Shown here: piece by piece, positions 1-5,815 of the stretch | Layout: the number at the start of each line of letters is the position of its first letter | Numbering within the stretch: the stretch's first letter is position 1 | Translations under genes and position numbers: made by a program | The notes under the pieces: generated by a model | What the model saw: the letters and a program-made list of their open reading frames with translations, nothing else | Told to the model about the DNA's origin: nothing | The model's database searches: none | Source: Gammaproteobacteria bacterium | GTDB lineage: Bacteria; Pseudomonadota; Gammaproteobacteria; Pseudomonadales; Pseudohongiellaceae | Length of the DNA stretch: 5,815 nucleotides | Assembly: GCA_016762995.1 (NCBI GenBank) | Contig: JAESUT010000191.1 | Coordinates: 1 to 5,815, forward strand | Direction of reading: 5' to 3'

Positions 1-30
1 ACAGCGGGGTTTGCGTGGAAATTCGTCAGA

Positions 31-59
31 AAACAAAAATAGGGACTTGGAATCTACCC
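31..59 (-). terminator. Possible intrinsic terminator of the ATPase gene
   Basis: On the minus strand, about 35 nt after the ATPase stop, a GGG (59-57) and CCC (44-42) bracket a short imperfect stem that includes GA/TC pairs. It is followed by the T-rich run ATTTTTGTTT (40-31). The stem is short and bulged, so the call rests mainly on the T-run. Positions 1-30 show nothing else recognisable. Confidence 0.25.
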
Positions 60-92
60 GGCCTAGCACTGAACAGCTTTAGGGAACCCTTA

Positions 93-2396
93 CTACTCGG
101 CGACGACTCGTAGTAGTTGTAAGTAGTCACTTAGACCCATGAATATTTTCTCAATTCCATCTTGCTTCATGGTTTGCATGCCATCTTTCAGCGCCTGTTC
201 GCGTATCAGGTCCAGCTCCGCCTTTTTGTAGATCATAGCCTGCAATTCATTCGTACCCATTAGCAATTCGTGAATGCCGGTTCTGCCTTTGTAACCAGTG
301 CCCCCACAGTCATCGCAGCCCACTGGACCCTGCAGCTCGATATTGTCCAGGTCATAAGGTAATTCTTTAAATTCCTCGCGGCCGTAGGCATCGACCAGAT
401 GATCTAGCTCCTTCTTATCGGGCTTATACGGTTGCTTGCATTTAGCACATAGCGTTCTCATCAAACGCTGCGCCAATACACACAGAAGCGCGTCGGAGAA
501 GTTAACCGGATCAAGCCCCAAATCGAGTAGACGAGTAATTGTTTCAGGTGCGGAGTTAGTATGAAGGGTGGATAACACCAAGTGACCCGTTAGAGATGCC
601 TCAACACCGATACTCGCGGTCTCATGATCACGCATCTCACCGATTAGAATTACATCAGGATCGGCACGCAGGAAGGCGCGCATCGCCGTTGCAAAGGTAA
701 AGCCAATCTTGGGCAACATCTGCACCTGTTGCAGCCCAGGCTGTGTAATCTCCACGGGATCTTCGGCAGTCCAAATCTTTCTCTCGGGCTTGTTAATATG
801 CCCAAGCACGGCGTGCAAGGTAGTCGTCTTGCCAGAACCGGTTGGGCCCACAACTAGGAACAGTCCATGTGGATGAGCCGAAGCAGTGACAATTTTCTCA
901 AAATTCTTCGGGCTTAAGTTCAGTTTATCCAATGGCATCGCGCTGCCGGCCGCGAGAAGACGCAGCACTGCGCTCTCACCTTGTACCGTGGGCACGGTGG
1001 CAACACGAAGCTCCAGGCGCTGGCCTCTAACTTTGAGCTTACATTTACCATCCTGAGGCAGGCGTTTTTCAGAGATGTCCAATCGAGAAATGACTTTTAC
1101 ACGGGCGATCAATGCCGCACAGTGTTCCTTGGGTACTTTAAGTAGTTCTCTGCAGATACCATCGACGCGTATCCGAACACCGCCTGGCAAATCGTCCTTA
1201 CCCGGTTCGATGTGAATATCCGAGGCACCCAATCTCTCTGCTTCGGTGATGATTCGATTAACCAGCTGGATGATGCCGGATGTCGCCGCTAGACCTTCAT
1301 CTTCATCATCGTCGCCATCCGTATCAACTTCGATGCCACCTTCGCCTCCCAGTGCATCGAACACATCATCGAAACCCGCTTCCACGTCTGCATCGCTGCG
1401 TAGGAATTGCTGAATATGCTCCGGAAGACCAACGCGGAAGACATAGTTTCTGGCGTTTACAACACCCTGAATCTCCATGATACGCTGATAGTCAGAGGGA
1501 TCATCGATAAGTATGACCGCCTCTTCCTTGTTGCCCGCTACTGGCAGCCAGAGGTTGTTGCGCAGATAACTCACGCCGATGTTCTCCAAAAGGTCTATCG
1601 GGAGCTCATGTTCTGAGTCGTACTTCATATAAGGAACACGGTAATAATGTTCCAGGGATTTCCCAATGTCATCTGCCTCGATGTTGTATTCATCCATGAG
1701 ACTGCGAGTGACGGTGCCTCCATACAGGGACACATTGTTCTGTAGTTCGGCTAGCTCGACTCCGGATATTTTGCTTTTCTGAACTAGGTAGTCGTAAGGG
1801 CCCTGTGTGCTCTGTAGGGATGACCGAAATTGTTTAGCCAGCATCTGGCTAACCATCATGGCGTGTTTAAGATCCGTCTTCGTGAACTCTCTATCGCCTT
1901 CAAAATTGATCAGTTGCATGACACCCAACAAGATTTCATCCTTGATGGGAACAATGATCATGGATTTTACTTTCCAGCCTTTGGCTTCACTAAAACGTTT
2001 ATCGAATTGCAATCGCGGATGGATGTCGATTAGCTCTTCGCTATCTAAAACGTTTTTAATAACAAGAGCTCTCTGGCTAAGCGCAACATACCCGGCCAGT
2101 GATGTTGGGCTGAACGGGACTCTGATCTCAATGGAATCATCATCGTCAGGGTCGCCTCCCTTAAAACTGGCGAGAATTTCCTTCCCGTTATCTACGCTTT
2201 GGTAAACCGTGAACAGCTTGACGCCAAGCAACGCAAGCAGATCCTGCTCGACTTCCTTCATGGCCTTTTTTAGTTTCTTGCTGTATTTGAGGCGTTGATA
2301 AATCTTGGACAATTTAGCGACAAACTCGTCCTGCTTCTCCACAACCCGTGGCGGTGGGATTTCTATTTCTATGTCAGTGCTTGCTGTCTCAGTCAT
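93..2396 (-). CDS. GAF-MshEN-GspE/PilB-type secretion ATPase (orphan)
   Basis: Predicted cytoplasmic hexameric ATPase of the type II secretion/type IV pilus assembly family (GspE/PilB/MshE), which powers pseudopilus or pilus polymerisation. From the ATG at 2394-2396 it has 767 residues. An N-terminal GAF domain (about 48-190) is followed by a T2SSE_N/MshEN-like domain (about 200-333), an Asp/Glu-rich linker (355-369) and the ATPase core. Visible motifs are Walker A GPTGSGKT (517-524), Asp box TAEDPVE (543-549), Walker B region PDVILIGEMRD (580-590), His box ending STLHT (609-613) and a zinc site from CAKC (C650, C653) and CDDC (C694, C697). All core motifs are intact, so it should be an active ATPase. 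The usual family length is about 500-580 residues; the excess is mainly the GAF domain. A GTG at 2417 could add seven residues, but the ATG has a GGAAA 11 nt upstream and the GTG has no ribosome site. No gspF/pilC, pilin or secretin gene is adjacent, so the machine it serves is unknown. Confidence 0.93.
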   Translation of the reverse strand: MTETASTDIEIEIPPPRVVEKQDEFVAKLSKIYQRLKYSKKLKKAMKEVEQDLLALLGVKLFTVYQSVDNGKEILASFKGGDPDDDDSIEIRVPFSPTSLAGYVALSQRALVIKNVLDSEELIDIHPRLQFDKRFSEAKGWKVKSMIIVPIKDEILLGVMQLINFEGDREFTKTDLKHAMMVSQMLAKQFRSSLQSTQGPYDYLVQKSKISGVELAELQNNVSLYGGTVTRSLMDEYNIEADDIGKSLEHYYRVPYMKYDSEHELPIDLLENIGVSYLRNNLWLPVAGNKEEAVILIDDPSDYQRIMEIQGVVNARNYVFRVGLPEHIQQFLRSDADVEAGFDDVFDALGGEGGIEVDTDGDDDEDEGLAATSGIIQLVNRIITEAERLGASDIHIEPGKDDLPGGVRIRVDGICRELLKVPKEHCAALIARVKVISRLDISEKRLPQDGKCKLKVRGQRLELRVATVPTVQGESAVLRLLAAGSAMPLDKLNLSPKNFEKIVTASAHPHGLFLVVGPTGSGKTTTLHAVLGHINKPERKIWTAEDPVEITQPGLQQVQMLPKIGFTFATAMRAFLRADPDVILIGEMRDHETASIGVEASLTGHLVLSTLHTNSAPETITRLLDLGLDPVNFSDALLCVLAQRLMRTLCAKCKQPYKPDKKELDHLVDAYGREEFKELPYDLDNIELQGPVGCDDCGGTGYKGRTGIHELLMGTNELQAMIYKKAELDLIREQALKDGMQTMKQDGIEKIFMGLSDYLQLLRVVAE

Positions 2397-2414
2397 TTTT
2401 TTCAGTATTTCCAG

Positions 2415-2450
2415 CACCTACTATTTAGGTGTTTTGCGTGGTCTGTTCAA
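2415..2450 (-). promoter_or_regulatory. Candidate promoter and overlapping dyad upstream of the ATPase gene
   Basis: Reading the minus strand, TTGAAC (2450-2445) is followed after 17 nt by TAAATA (2427-2422), a weak sigma-70-like pair (4/6 and 3/6 matches). Over the -10 element lies a perfect inverted repeat, CACCTA (2415-2420) and TAGGTG (2426-2431), separated by 5 nt. The dyad could be an operator or an RNA hairpin just ahead of the ribosome site of the ATPase gene. A start near 2414 would leave a leader of only about 18 nt, which weakens the promoter call. The dyad is directly visible; any role is inferred. Confidence 0.2.
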
Positions 2451-2598
2451 CCCCAGCCTCAATCGAAGTCCATTCTACGTGCAAAGCCAGCCGGGATGTG
2501 ACGAAAATACTGTCAAATCCCGTATATCCCAGAGTTTTGGCCGATAACAAAGCCTATCATGCTCTCTATTTCTTCAACATTTGTCAGAACAATTTAAA

Positions 2599-3411
2599 AT
2601 GCCAGCTATTTCAATCCGTTTCAATAGTTTTTTATTGTTATTACTACTGCAGATCGCAGTAATTCCGGTGGCTGCGGGACAATTACCCGAGCTCAATCCA
2701 CAGCAAATGAATTGGCTAGGCGACCGAATATTTGCGAACGAATGCAATAGAAATTTTAGCTGTCTTACCAGCTGGAATGAGGGCGAGGACTTTCCCTCAC
2801 TCGGCATAGGCCACTTTATCTGGTACTCCGCACAGCAGAGCGAGCGCTTTGAAGAAACCTTTCCAGACCTGTTAGCCTTCTACAAGAGGCACGGCTATGC
2901 ACTACCTGAATGGCTGGAGGCATTAGAGAAATCTGACTCTCCCTGGCGCAACAGAGAGCAATTTCTCGCCGATCTAGACAGCCAAAGAATGCGGCAGCTG
3001 CGCGAATTCCTAGGCTCAACCACCGAGCTTCAAGTGCTGTTTATCGTTGAAAGGTTGCATGACTCAACGGCCGAGCTGTTTCACGAATTAGAGCCCTCTG
3101 TAAGGCGCTCCGTAGAAGCCAGCTTCTATGCCATCGCCAACTCACAAACGCCCTATGGTATGTATGCGCTAATCGACTATGTGCATTTCAAGGGAACCGG
3201 CATTGCAACTAGCGAACGCTACATGAACACAGGCTGGGGACTACTGCAGGTTCTGTTAGAATTGCAGGGCAGCGCTGCCAATCTTGATGAATTCGTCGCC
3301 GCTGCTACTCGAGTATTGGAGCGGCGCGTTGCCAATGCACCTATCCAGCGTAGAGAGCAGCGCTGGATAGCCGGCTGGACCAATAGGCTGCAAACTTATT
3401 TGCCGAATTAG
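2599..3411 (+). CDS. Exported lysozyme-like protein, putative muramidase
   Basis: Predicted periplasmic protein of 270 residues. A signal peptide is clear: short n-region with Arg7, hydrophobic core FLLLLLLQIAVIP (11-23), and likely cleavage after Ala26. I do not recognise a named family, but two blocks align by eye with phage T4 lysozyme. Residues 48-72 carry a Glu (E48), then Glu61, Ser67 and GIGH (69-72), matching T4 Glu11, Asp20, Thr26 and GIGH 28-31; the spacings from the second acidic residue to Ser/Thr and to GIGH are identical. Residues 190-203, ALIDYVHFKGTGIA, resemble T4 98-112 (ALINMVF..GETGVA). The segment between the blocks is about 50 residues longer than in T4. The mature part is otherwise soluble, with a Cys49/Cys54 pair that could form a disulfide. 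I infer a divergent peptidoglycan-cleaving or peptidoglycan-binding role; activity is unproven. A TTG at 2581 would add six residues, but the ATG gives the normal signal peptide. The ribosome site is weak. The gene is divergent from the secretion ATPase. Confidence 0.85.
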   Translation: MPAISIRFNSFLLLLLLQIAVIPVAAGQLPELNPQQMNWLGDRIFANECNRNFSCLTSWNEGEDFPSLGIGHFIWYSAQQSERFEETFPDLLAFYKRHGYALPEWLEALEKSDSPWRNREQFLADLDSQRMRQLREFLGSTTELQVLFIVERLHDSTAELFHELEPSVRRSVEASFYAIANSQTPYGMYALIDYVHFKGTGIATSERYMNTGWGLLQVLLELQGSAANLDEFVAAATRVLERRVANAPIQRREQRWIAGWTNRLQTYLPN

Positions 3412-3415
3412 AAGA

Positions 3416-3428
3416 GGCTCAGCGAGCC
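3416..3428 (+). terminator. Weak hairpin after the lysozyme-like gene
   Basis: GGCTC (3416-3420), AGC loop and GAGCC (3424-3428) form a perfect 5-bp GC-rich stem starting 5 nt after the stop codon. What follows is only moderately T-rich (GTATTGTTG), so this is at best a weak intrinsic terminator. Confidence 0.25.
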
Positions 3429-3502
3429 GTATTGTTGGGCCATAGACGCTAGACTCAAACTCATTAAAGCTATAAGCTTTTCTCCCTACTCTTGCCGATG
3501 AA

Positions 3503-3551
3503 TTGACTCGAACCGTTCATCCGATTTTCTAGAGTATCTCTAGGGTATCTC
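3503..3551 (+). promoter_or_regulatory. Candidate regulatory region upstream of the hisC-like gene
   Basis: TTGACT (3503-3508) is a 5/6 match to a sigma-70 -35 element, although no good -10 lies at the right distance. Just downstream, CTAGAG-TAT-CTCTAG (3529-3543) is a perfect inverted repeat with 6-bp arms. The same stretch forms an 11-bp direct repeat with one mismatch, TAGAGTATCTC (3530-3540) and TAGGGTATCTC (3541-3551), about one helical turn apart. The arrangement would suit a repressor-binding site or a leader hairpin. The repeat is visible in the sequence; its function is inferred. Confidence 0.35.
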
Positions 3552-3578
3552 TCAACAATTACTTAACGAATCTCCAGT

Positions 3579-4655
3579 ATGAATTTCGAACGTAAAAATA
3601 TTCAGAAAATGCAGGGCTATGCCCCGGGCGAGCAAACCTCAACCGCTGATATCATTAAACTCAATACTAATGAGAACCCCTACCCACCCAGCCCTCAAGT
3701 GGCTGCAGCCCTAAAATCGATTGACGTAACCGCTCTCAGGCGCTATCCGTCACCGATGGCTGATTCGTTTCGAGAAGCCGCTAGCAAACTGCACAAACTC
3801 TCCGCCGAGCAGATTATTCCCACCAATGGTGGTGATGAATTATTACGTCTCGTTCTGACCACCTATGTTGAACCACTAGACACCATCGCGGTCTGCAAAC
3901 CTAGCTATTCTTTGTATCCAGTTCTCGCTGAAATTCAGGGATGTCAATTGAAAGAAATTTCACTTCTTGATGATTGGAGCATGCCCGAGGATTTTCTAAC
4001 GCAATTGAATAAGTCTGCGGCAAAGTTGTTGATTCTAGTTAACCCTAACGCACCAACCGGCGCCCTACTACGCGCTGATTACCTTGCCGAGATAGCCGAG
4101 AACTTTTCAGGGCTACTGCTAATCGATGAGGCCTATGTCGATTTTATCGACCCTGAACTCAACTACGATTCAATTTCGTTGATTAATTCTCACGACAATA
4201 TTCTGATACTCAGAACATTAAGTAAGGCCTACTCCTTAGCAGGCCTGCGCTTTGGTTACGGGATTGGAGCGAAATCGCTAATCGAGCCGATGATGTTTAA
4301 GACACGTGACAGTTACAACACCGACTACATCGCCCAGAGTCTCGCTACCGCGGCATTAAATTCCATTGAATACACACGAGAAAACTGCAAACGCATTCGT
4401 CAAAGCCGCGAGAAAATGCGTACAGACTTGCGCGAACTCGGCCTTATTGCCCCTGTGAGCCAAAGCAACTTCATCCTGTGCCAGGTTCCAGAATCGATAG
4501 GCGCCGAAAAACTCTACCAGCAATTGAAGCAGCGCAATATCCTAGTGCGCTATTTCGACCAAGACCGTCTGCGCGACAAGCTGCGCATTTCAATTGGTAC
4601 GGAGGCAGAGAACGCGGCGCTAGTCGCTGCGGTAAAGGAGCTGGGAAATCTCTAA
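3579..4655 (+). CDS. hisC: HisC-family PLP-dependent aminotransferase (histidinol-phosphate aminotransferase)
   Basis: Predicted cytoplasmic fold-type I aminotransferase. Family knowledge gives the reaction as histidinol phosphate with 2-oxoglutarate to imidazole-acetol phosphate and glutamate, run in the reverse direction in histidine synthesis. At 358 residues it has the standard length. Visible motifs in order: NTNENPYPPSP (29-39) near the N-terminus, GGDELL (84-89) at the phosphate-binding helix, Tyr110, NPNAPTG (155-161) with Asn157, DEAY (183-186) with Asp183 and Tyr186 contacting the cofactor ring, TLSKAYSLAGLR (213-224) with Lys216 as Schiff-base lysine and Arg224, and RISIG (336-340) with Arg336 for substrate carboxylate. 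All catalytic residues are present. The ATG start gives the usual HisC N-terminus, though no good Shine-Dalgarno is seen. It is not beside other his genes, and its N-terminus differs from the his-operon HisC of pseudomonads as I recall it, so a paralogue acting on aromatic or other substrates is possible. Confidence 0.9.
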   Translation: MNFERKNIQKMQGYAPGEQTSTADIIKLNTNENPYPPSPQVAAALKSIDVTALRRYPSPMADSFREAASKLHKLSAEQIIPTNGGDELLRLVLTTYVEPLDTIAVCKPSYSLYPVLAEIQGCQLKEISLLDDWSMPEDFLTQLNKSAAKLLILVNPNAPTGALLRADYLAEIAENFSGLLLIDEAYVDFIDPELNYDSISLINSHDNILILRTLSKAYSLAGLRFGYGIGAKSLIEPMMFKTRDSYNTDYIAQSLATAALNSIEYTRENCKRIRQSREKMRTDLRELGLIAPVSQSNFILCQVPESIGAEKLYQQLKQRNILVRYFDQDRLRDKLRISIGTEAENAALVAAVKELGNL

Positions 4656-4780
4656 GAAGCAGCAATTCACTGTGCTAACTAGTAACTTCTGCTACTCTAA
4701 TTAAGACCCATTGGCTTCCGCTGCCTGGCATATCGCACTCACCCGACAACTAGACTATTTCCGAAGCTTTGCCCAAAACC

Positions 4781-5233
4781 ATGTCCGAATCTAATTCTGA
4801 AACCGACAACAGCAGCAATAACGAGCGACTGCATTATTGCCCGACTTGCAAGAAGCCGCTGCGAAGAATTCTGGGCAAGATGGGCCCTTTCTGGGGTTGC
4901 AGTGGGTTTCCTGATTGCCGCGCCTCGCTCAATGATGTAGACGGCAAACCCTCGATTGACGTGGACGAACATTACCGCTGCCCACTGTGCACACGCCGCC
5001 TGGTAAAAGCGGATGAGGAAAAAGGTGACTATTGGTTTTGTAGCGGATACTCAAAGGGCTGTAAAGTGACCCTTACCGATCATGATGGCGTGCCCGAAGC
5101 GGCCTATCAATGTCAAAAATGTAGTCACCTGCTTGTTAAGCGCAGCGGTAAAAATGGTGTATTCTGGGGCTGTAGCGACTACCCCAACTGCACTGCTAGC
5201 TATAACGACGATAATAACAGGCCTAAATTTTGA
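4781..5233 (+). CDS. Triple C4 zinc-ribbon protein (topoisomerase I C-terminal type, YrdD-like)
   Basis: Predicted cytoplasmic nucleic-acid-binding protein of 150 residues built from three zf-C4_Topoisom modules. The cysteines are C20, C23, C40, C46; C67, C70, C87, C94; and C111, C114, C131, C137. Spacing is CX2C-X16-CX5C in modules 1 and 3 and CX2C-X16-CX6C in module 2. Modules 1 and 3 keep the aromatic FWGCSxxPxC signature of topoisomerase I C-terminal ribbons. There is no topoisomerase catalytic domain and no room for one, so this is a stand-alone protein comparable to E. coli YrdD, which also has three such modules. In family terms the ribbons bind single-stranded DNA or RNA; the specific role here is unknown. 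The first 17 residues are polar, Ser/Asn-rich and probably disordered. The ATG at 4781 is preferred over a TTG at 4769; neither has a strong ribosome site. The downstream membrane-protein gene overlaps its stop codon. Confidence 0.9.
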   Translation: MSESNSETDNSSNNERLHYCPTCKKPLRRILGKMGPFWGCSGFPDCRASLNDVDGKPSIDVDEHYRCPLCTRRLVKADEEKGDYWFCSGYSKGCKVTLTDHDGVPEAAYQCQKCSHLLVKRSGKNGVFWGCSDYPNCTASYNDDNNRPKF

Positions 5234-5469
5234 TTTTTTCATTACTTAAAATACGCAAGAAAACAGCTGCCGTATTGGTGGGTATCGCCTGTGGTCTAGC
5301 CTGTGTGTGGGTGGTCGCATCTTGGCAAAAACTCTCCATCCAAGATATCCTTAACATGTTACTGGGTAGCATTTTCTTGCTGGGCGGAATCATGCTTGCA
5401 GCCTTGTGTCTTGTTGTCGTATTCACCTTAGTCCGAAAATTACTCAATAGAATTAACAACTCCGATTGA
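5230..5469 (+). CDS. Small two-helix membrane protein, unknown function
   Basis: Predicted inner-membrane protein of 79 residues that I do not recognise. A basic start (KIRKK, 7-11) precedes a first hydrophobic segment (about 12-31) and a second longer one (about 41-69), ending in a basic, polar tail (RKLLNRINNSD). By the positive-inside rule both ends would face the cytoplasm, making a helical hairpin with a short periplasmic loop (SWQKLSIQD). The start is a TTG that overlaps the TGA of the zinc-ribbon gene in the four bases TTGA, with an AGG 8 nt upstream. The next ATG (5356) would delete the first membrane helix, so the TTG is favoured. The overlap suggests translational coupling and one transcript with the zinc-ribbon gene. 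No catalytic motif is visible. Confidence 0.7.
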   Translation: MIFSLLKIRKKTAAVLVGIACGLACVWVVASWQKLSIQDILNMLLGSIFLLGGIMLAALCLVVVFTLVRKLLNRINNSD

Positions 5470-5497
5470 GTTAGCTTGGCGCCAGTTAGAACTAAGA

Positions 5498-5815
5498 CTA
5501 GGGCAGCGGTAAATTACGAGACATGATCAGTGCGTCTTCCCTTGCGCCTTTACCAGGATAATAATTTTTACGTTCACCGACTTGCACGAAACCCATTGAA
5601 CGGTAGAGGCTGATCGCGCCCTCATTGGAACGTCGAGCCTCAAGAAAACAAATTTCAGCCTCCTGCTTATACGCTCGATCGAGCAGCAACTTAAACAGTT
5701 TTCTACCGTGGCCATGACGCTGATACTCTGGGCGCACGCACAACGTAAGTAGATGGCACTCACCGATTGCCACCGACATGACCCCGTGTGCGACTATCTG
5801 TTGCTTATTGGCCAA
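5498..5815 (-). CDS. rimI: Ribosomal protein S18 alanine N-acetyltransferase, 3' part
   Basis: C-terminal 105 residues of a GNAT-family acetyltransferase; the gene continues beyond the right edge. RimI transfers acetyl from acetyl-CoA to the N-terminal alanine of ribosomal protein S18. Counting from the first visible codon, the strand motif HLLTLCVRPEYQ (21-32) leads into the acetyl-CoA pyrophosphate loop QRHGHG (32-37, QxxGxG). FLEARRSN (57-64) and LYRSMGF (70-76) follow, then the RimI-typical RKNYYP (82-87) and AREDALIMS (91-99). Glu59 and Tyr71 are 12 apart, like Glu103 and Tyr115 of Salmonella RimI, so roughly 44 residues are missing at the N-terminus. The codon at the window edge is TTG and is not the start. 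The gene converges on the small membrane-protein gene with a 28-bp gap. Confidence 0.93.
   Translation of the reverse strand: MANKQQIVAHGVMSVAIGECHLLTLCVRPEYQRHGHGRKLFKLLLDRAYKQEAEICFLEARRSNEGAISLYRSMGFVQVGERKNYYPGKGAREDALIMSRNLPLP

Noticed and set aside
1807..2205. Plus-strand open frame of 132 codons inside the ATPase gene
   Set aside because: It lies wholly antisense to the conserved GAF/MshEN coding region, has no recognisable domain, and its composition is that of a shadow frame.
2396..2417. GTG at 2417 as the start of the ATPase gene
   Set aside because: It follows an in-frame stop directly and has no ribosome site, whereas the ATG at 2396 has GGAAA upstream. It cannot be fully excluded.
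2475..2500. Sigma-54-like GG/GC element on the minus strand near CCGGCTGGCTTTGCA
   Set aside because: The GG and GC pairs are 8 nt apart rather than the 10 nt needed for a -24/-12 promoter.
2532..2560. TATCAT (2555-2560) as a -10 for the lysozyme-like gene
   Set aside because: The -10 matches 5/6, but no acceptable -35 occurs 16-18 nt upstream, so the promoter is not supported.
3466..3480. AAAGCT-ATA-AGCTTT hairpin between the lysozyme-like gene and hisC
   Set aside because: The stem is AT-rich and weak with no T-tract after it; probably chance in AT-rich spacer.
4656..4780. Terminator or promoter between the hisC-like gene and the zinc-ribbon gene
   Set aside because: Only short broken repeats (AGCAG/CTGCT) and a lone TAGACT were found, without a matching -35 or T-run. 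The region holds nothing I can support.
5471..5497. Bidirectional terminator between the convergent genes (TGGCGCCA palindrome, TTAG-AA-CTAA)
   Set aside because: The palindrome has no loop, the second stem is four AT-rich pairs, and there is no T-run on either strand.

Overview
The window looks like chromosomal DNA from a gammaproteobacterium, probably a marine or aquatic free-living one. The protein families (GspE/PilB-type ATPase, HisC, YrdD-like zinc-ribbon protein, RimI), the moderate base composition and the short intergenic gaps all fit that. This placement is an inference from protein style, because no rRNA or other decisive marker is present. There are six genes and no sign of an insertion sequence, CRISPR array, tRNA or rRNA.

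Left part (93-2396, minus strand): one long gene for a secretion/pilus-type hexameric ATPase. It has an unusual order: GAF domain, degenerate MshEN domain, acidic linker, then a complete GspE/PilB ATPase core with a zinc-binding C-terminal region. No inner-membrane platform gene, pilin or secretin gene is next to it. Across a gap of about 200 bp, and divergent from it, lies a gene (2599-3411, plus) for an exported protein of 270 residues. It would usually be called hypothetical, but two motif blocks can be aligned by eye with phage T4 lysozyme, suggesting a divergent muramidase-like periplasmic protein.

Middle part (3579-4655, plus): a complete PLP-dependent aminotransferase of the HisC family, standing alone rather than in a his operon. 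A perfect 15-bp dyad that is part of an 11-bp tandem repeat lies 35 bp upstream of its start.

Right part: a two-gene unit (4781-5469, plus). It encodes a protein made almost entirely of three topoisomerase-type C4 zinc ribbons, overlapped by 4 bp by a TTG-started gene for a small two-helix membrane protein. Convergent with it, and running off the right edge, is the 3' portion of rimI, which encodes the ribosomal protein S18 alanine N-acetyltransferase.

The most interesting items are the lysozyme-like exported protein, the GAF-fused orphan secretion ATPase whose MshEN motif has lost its conserved glycines, and the divergent pairing of those two genes. An ATPase that drives envelope-spanning machines next to a possible peptidoglycan hydrolase would make functional sense, but the link is inferred. 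Most of the remaining content is ordinary housekeeping.
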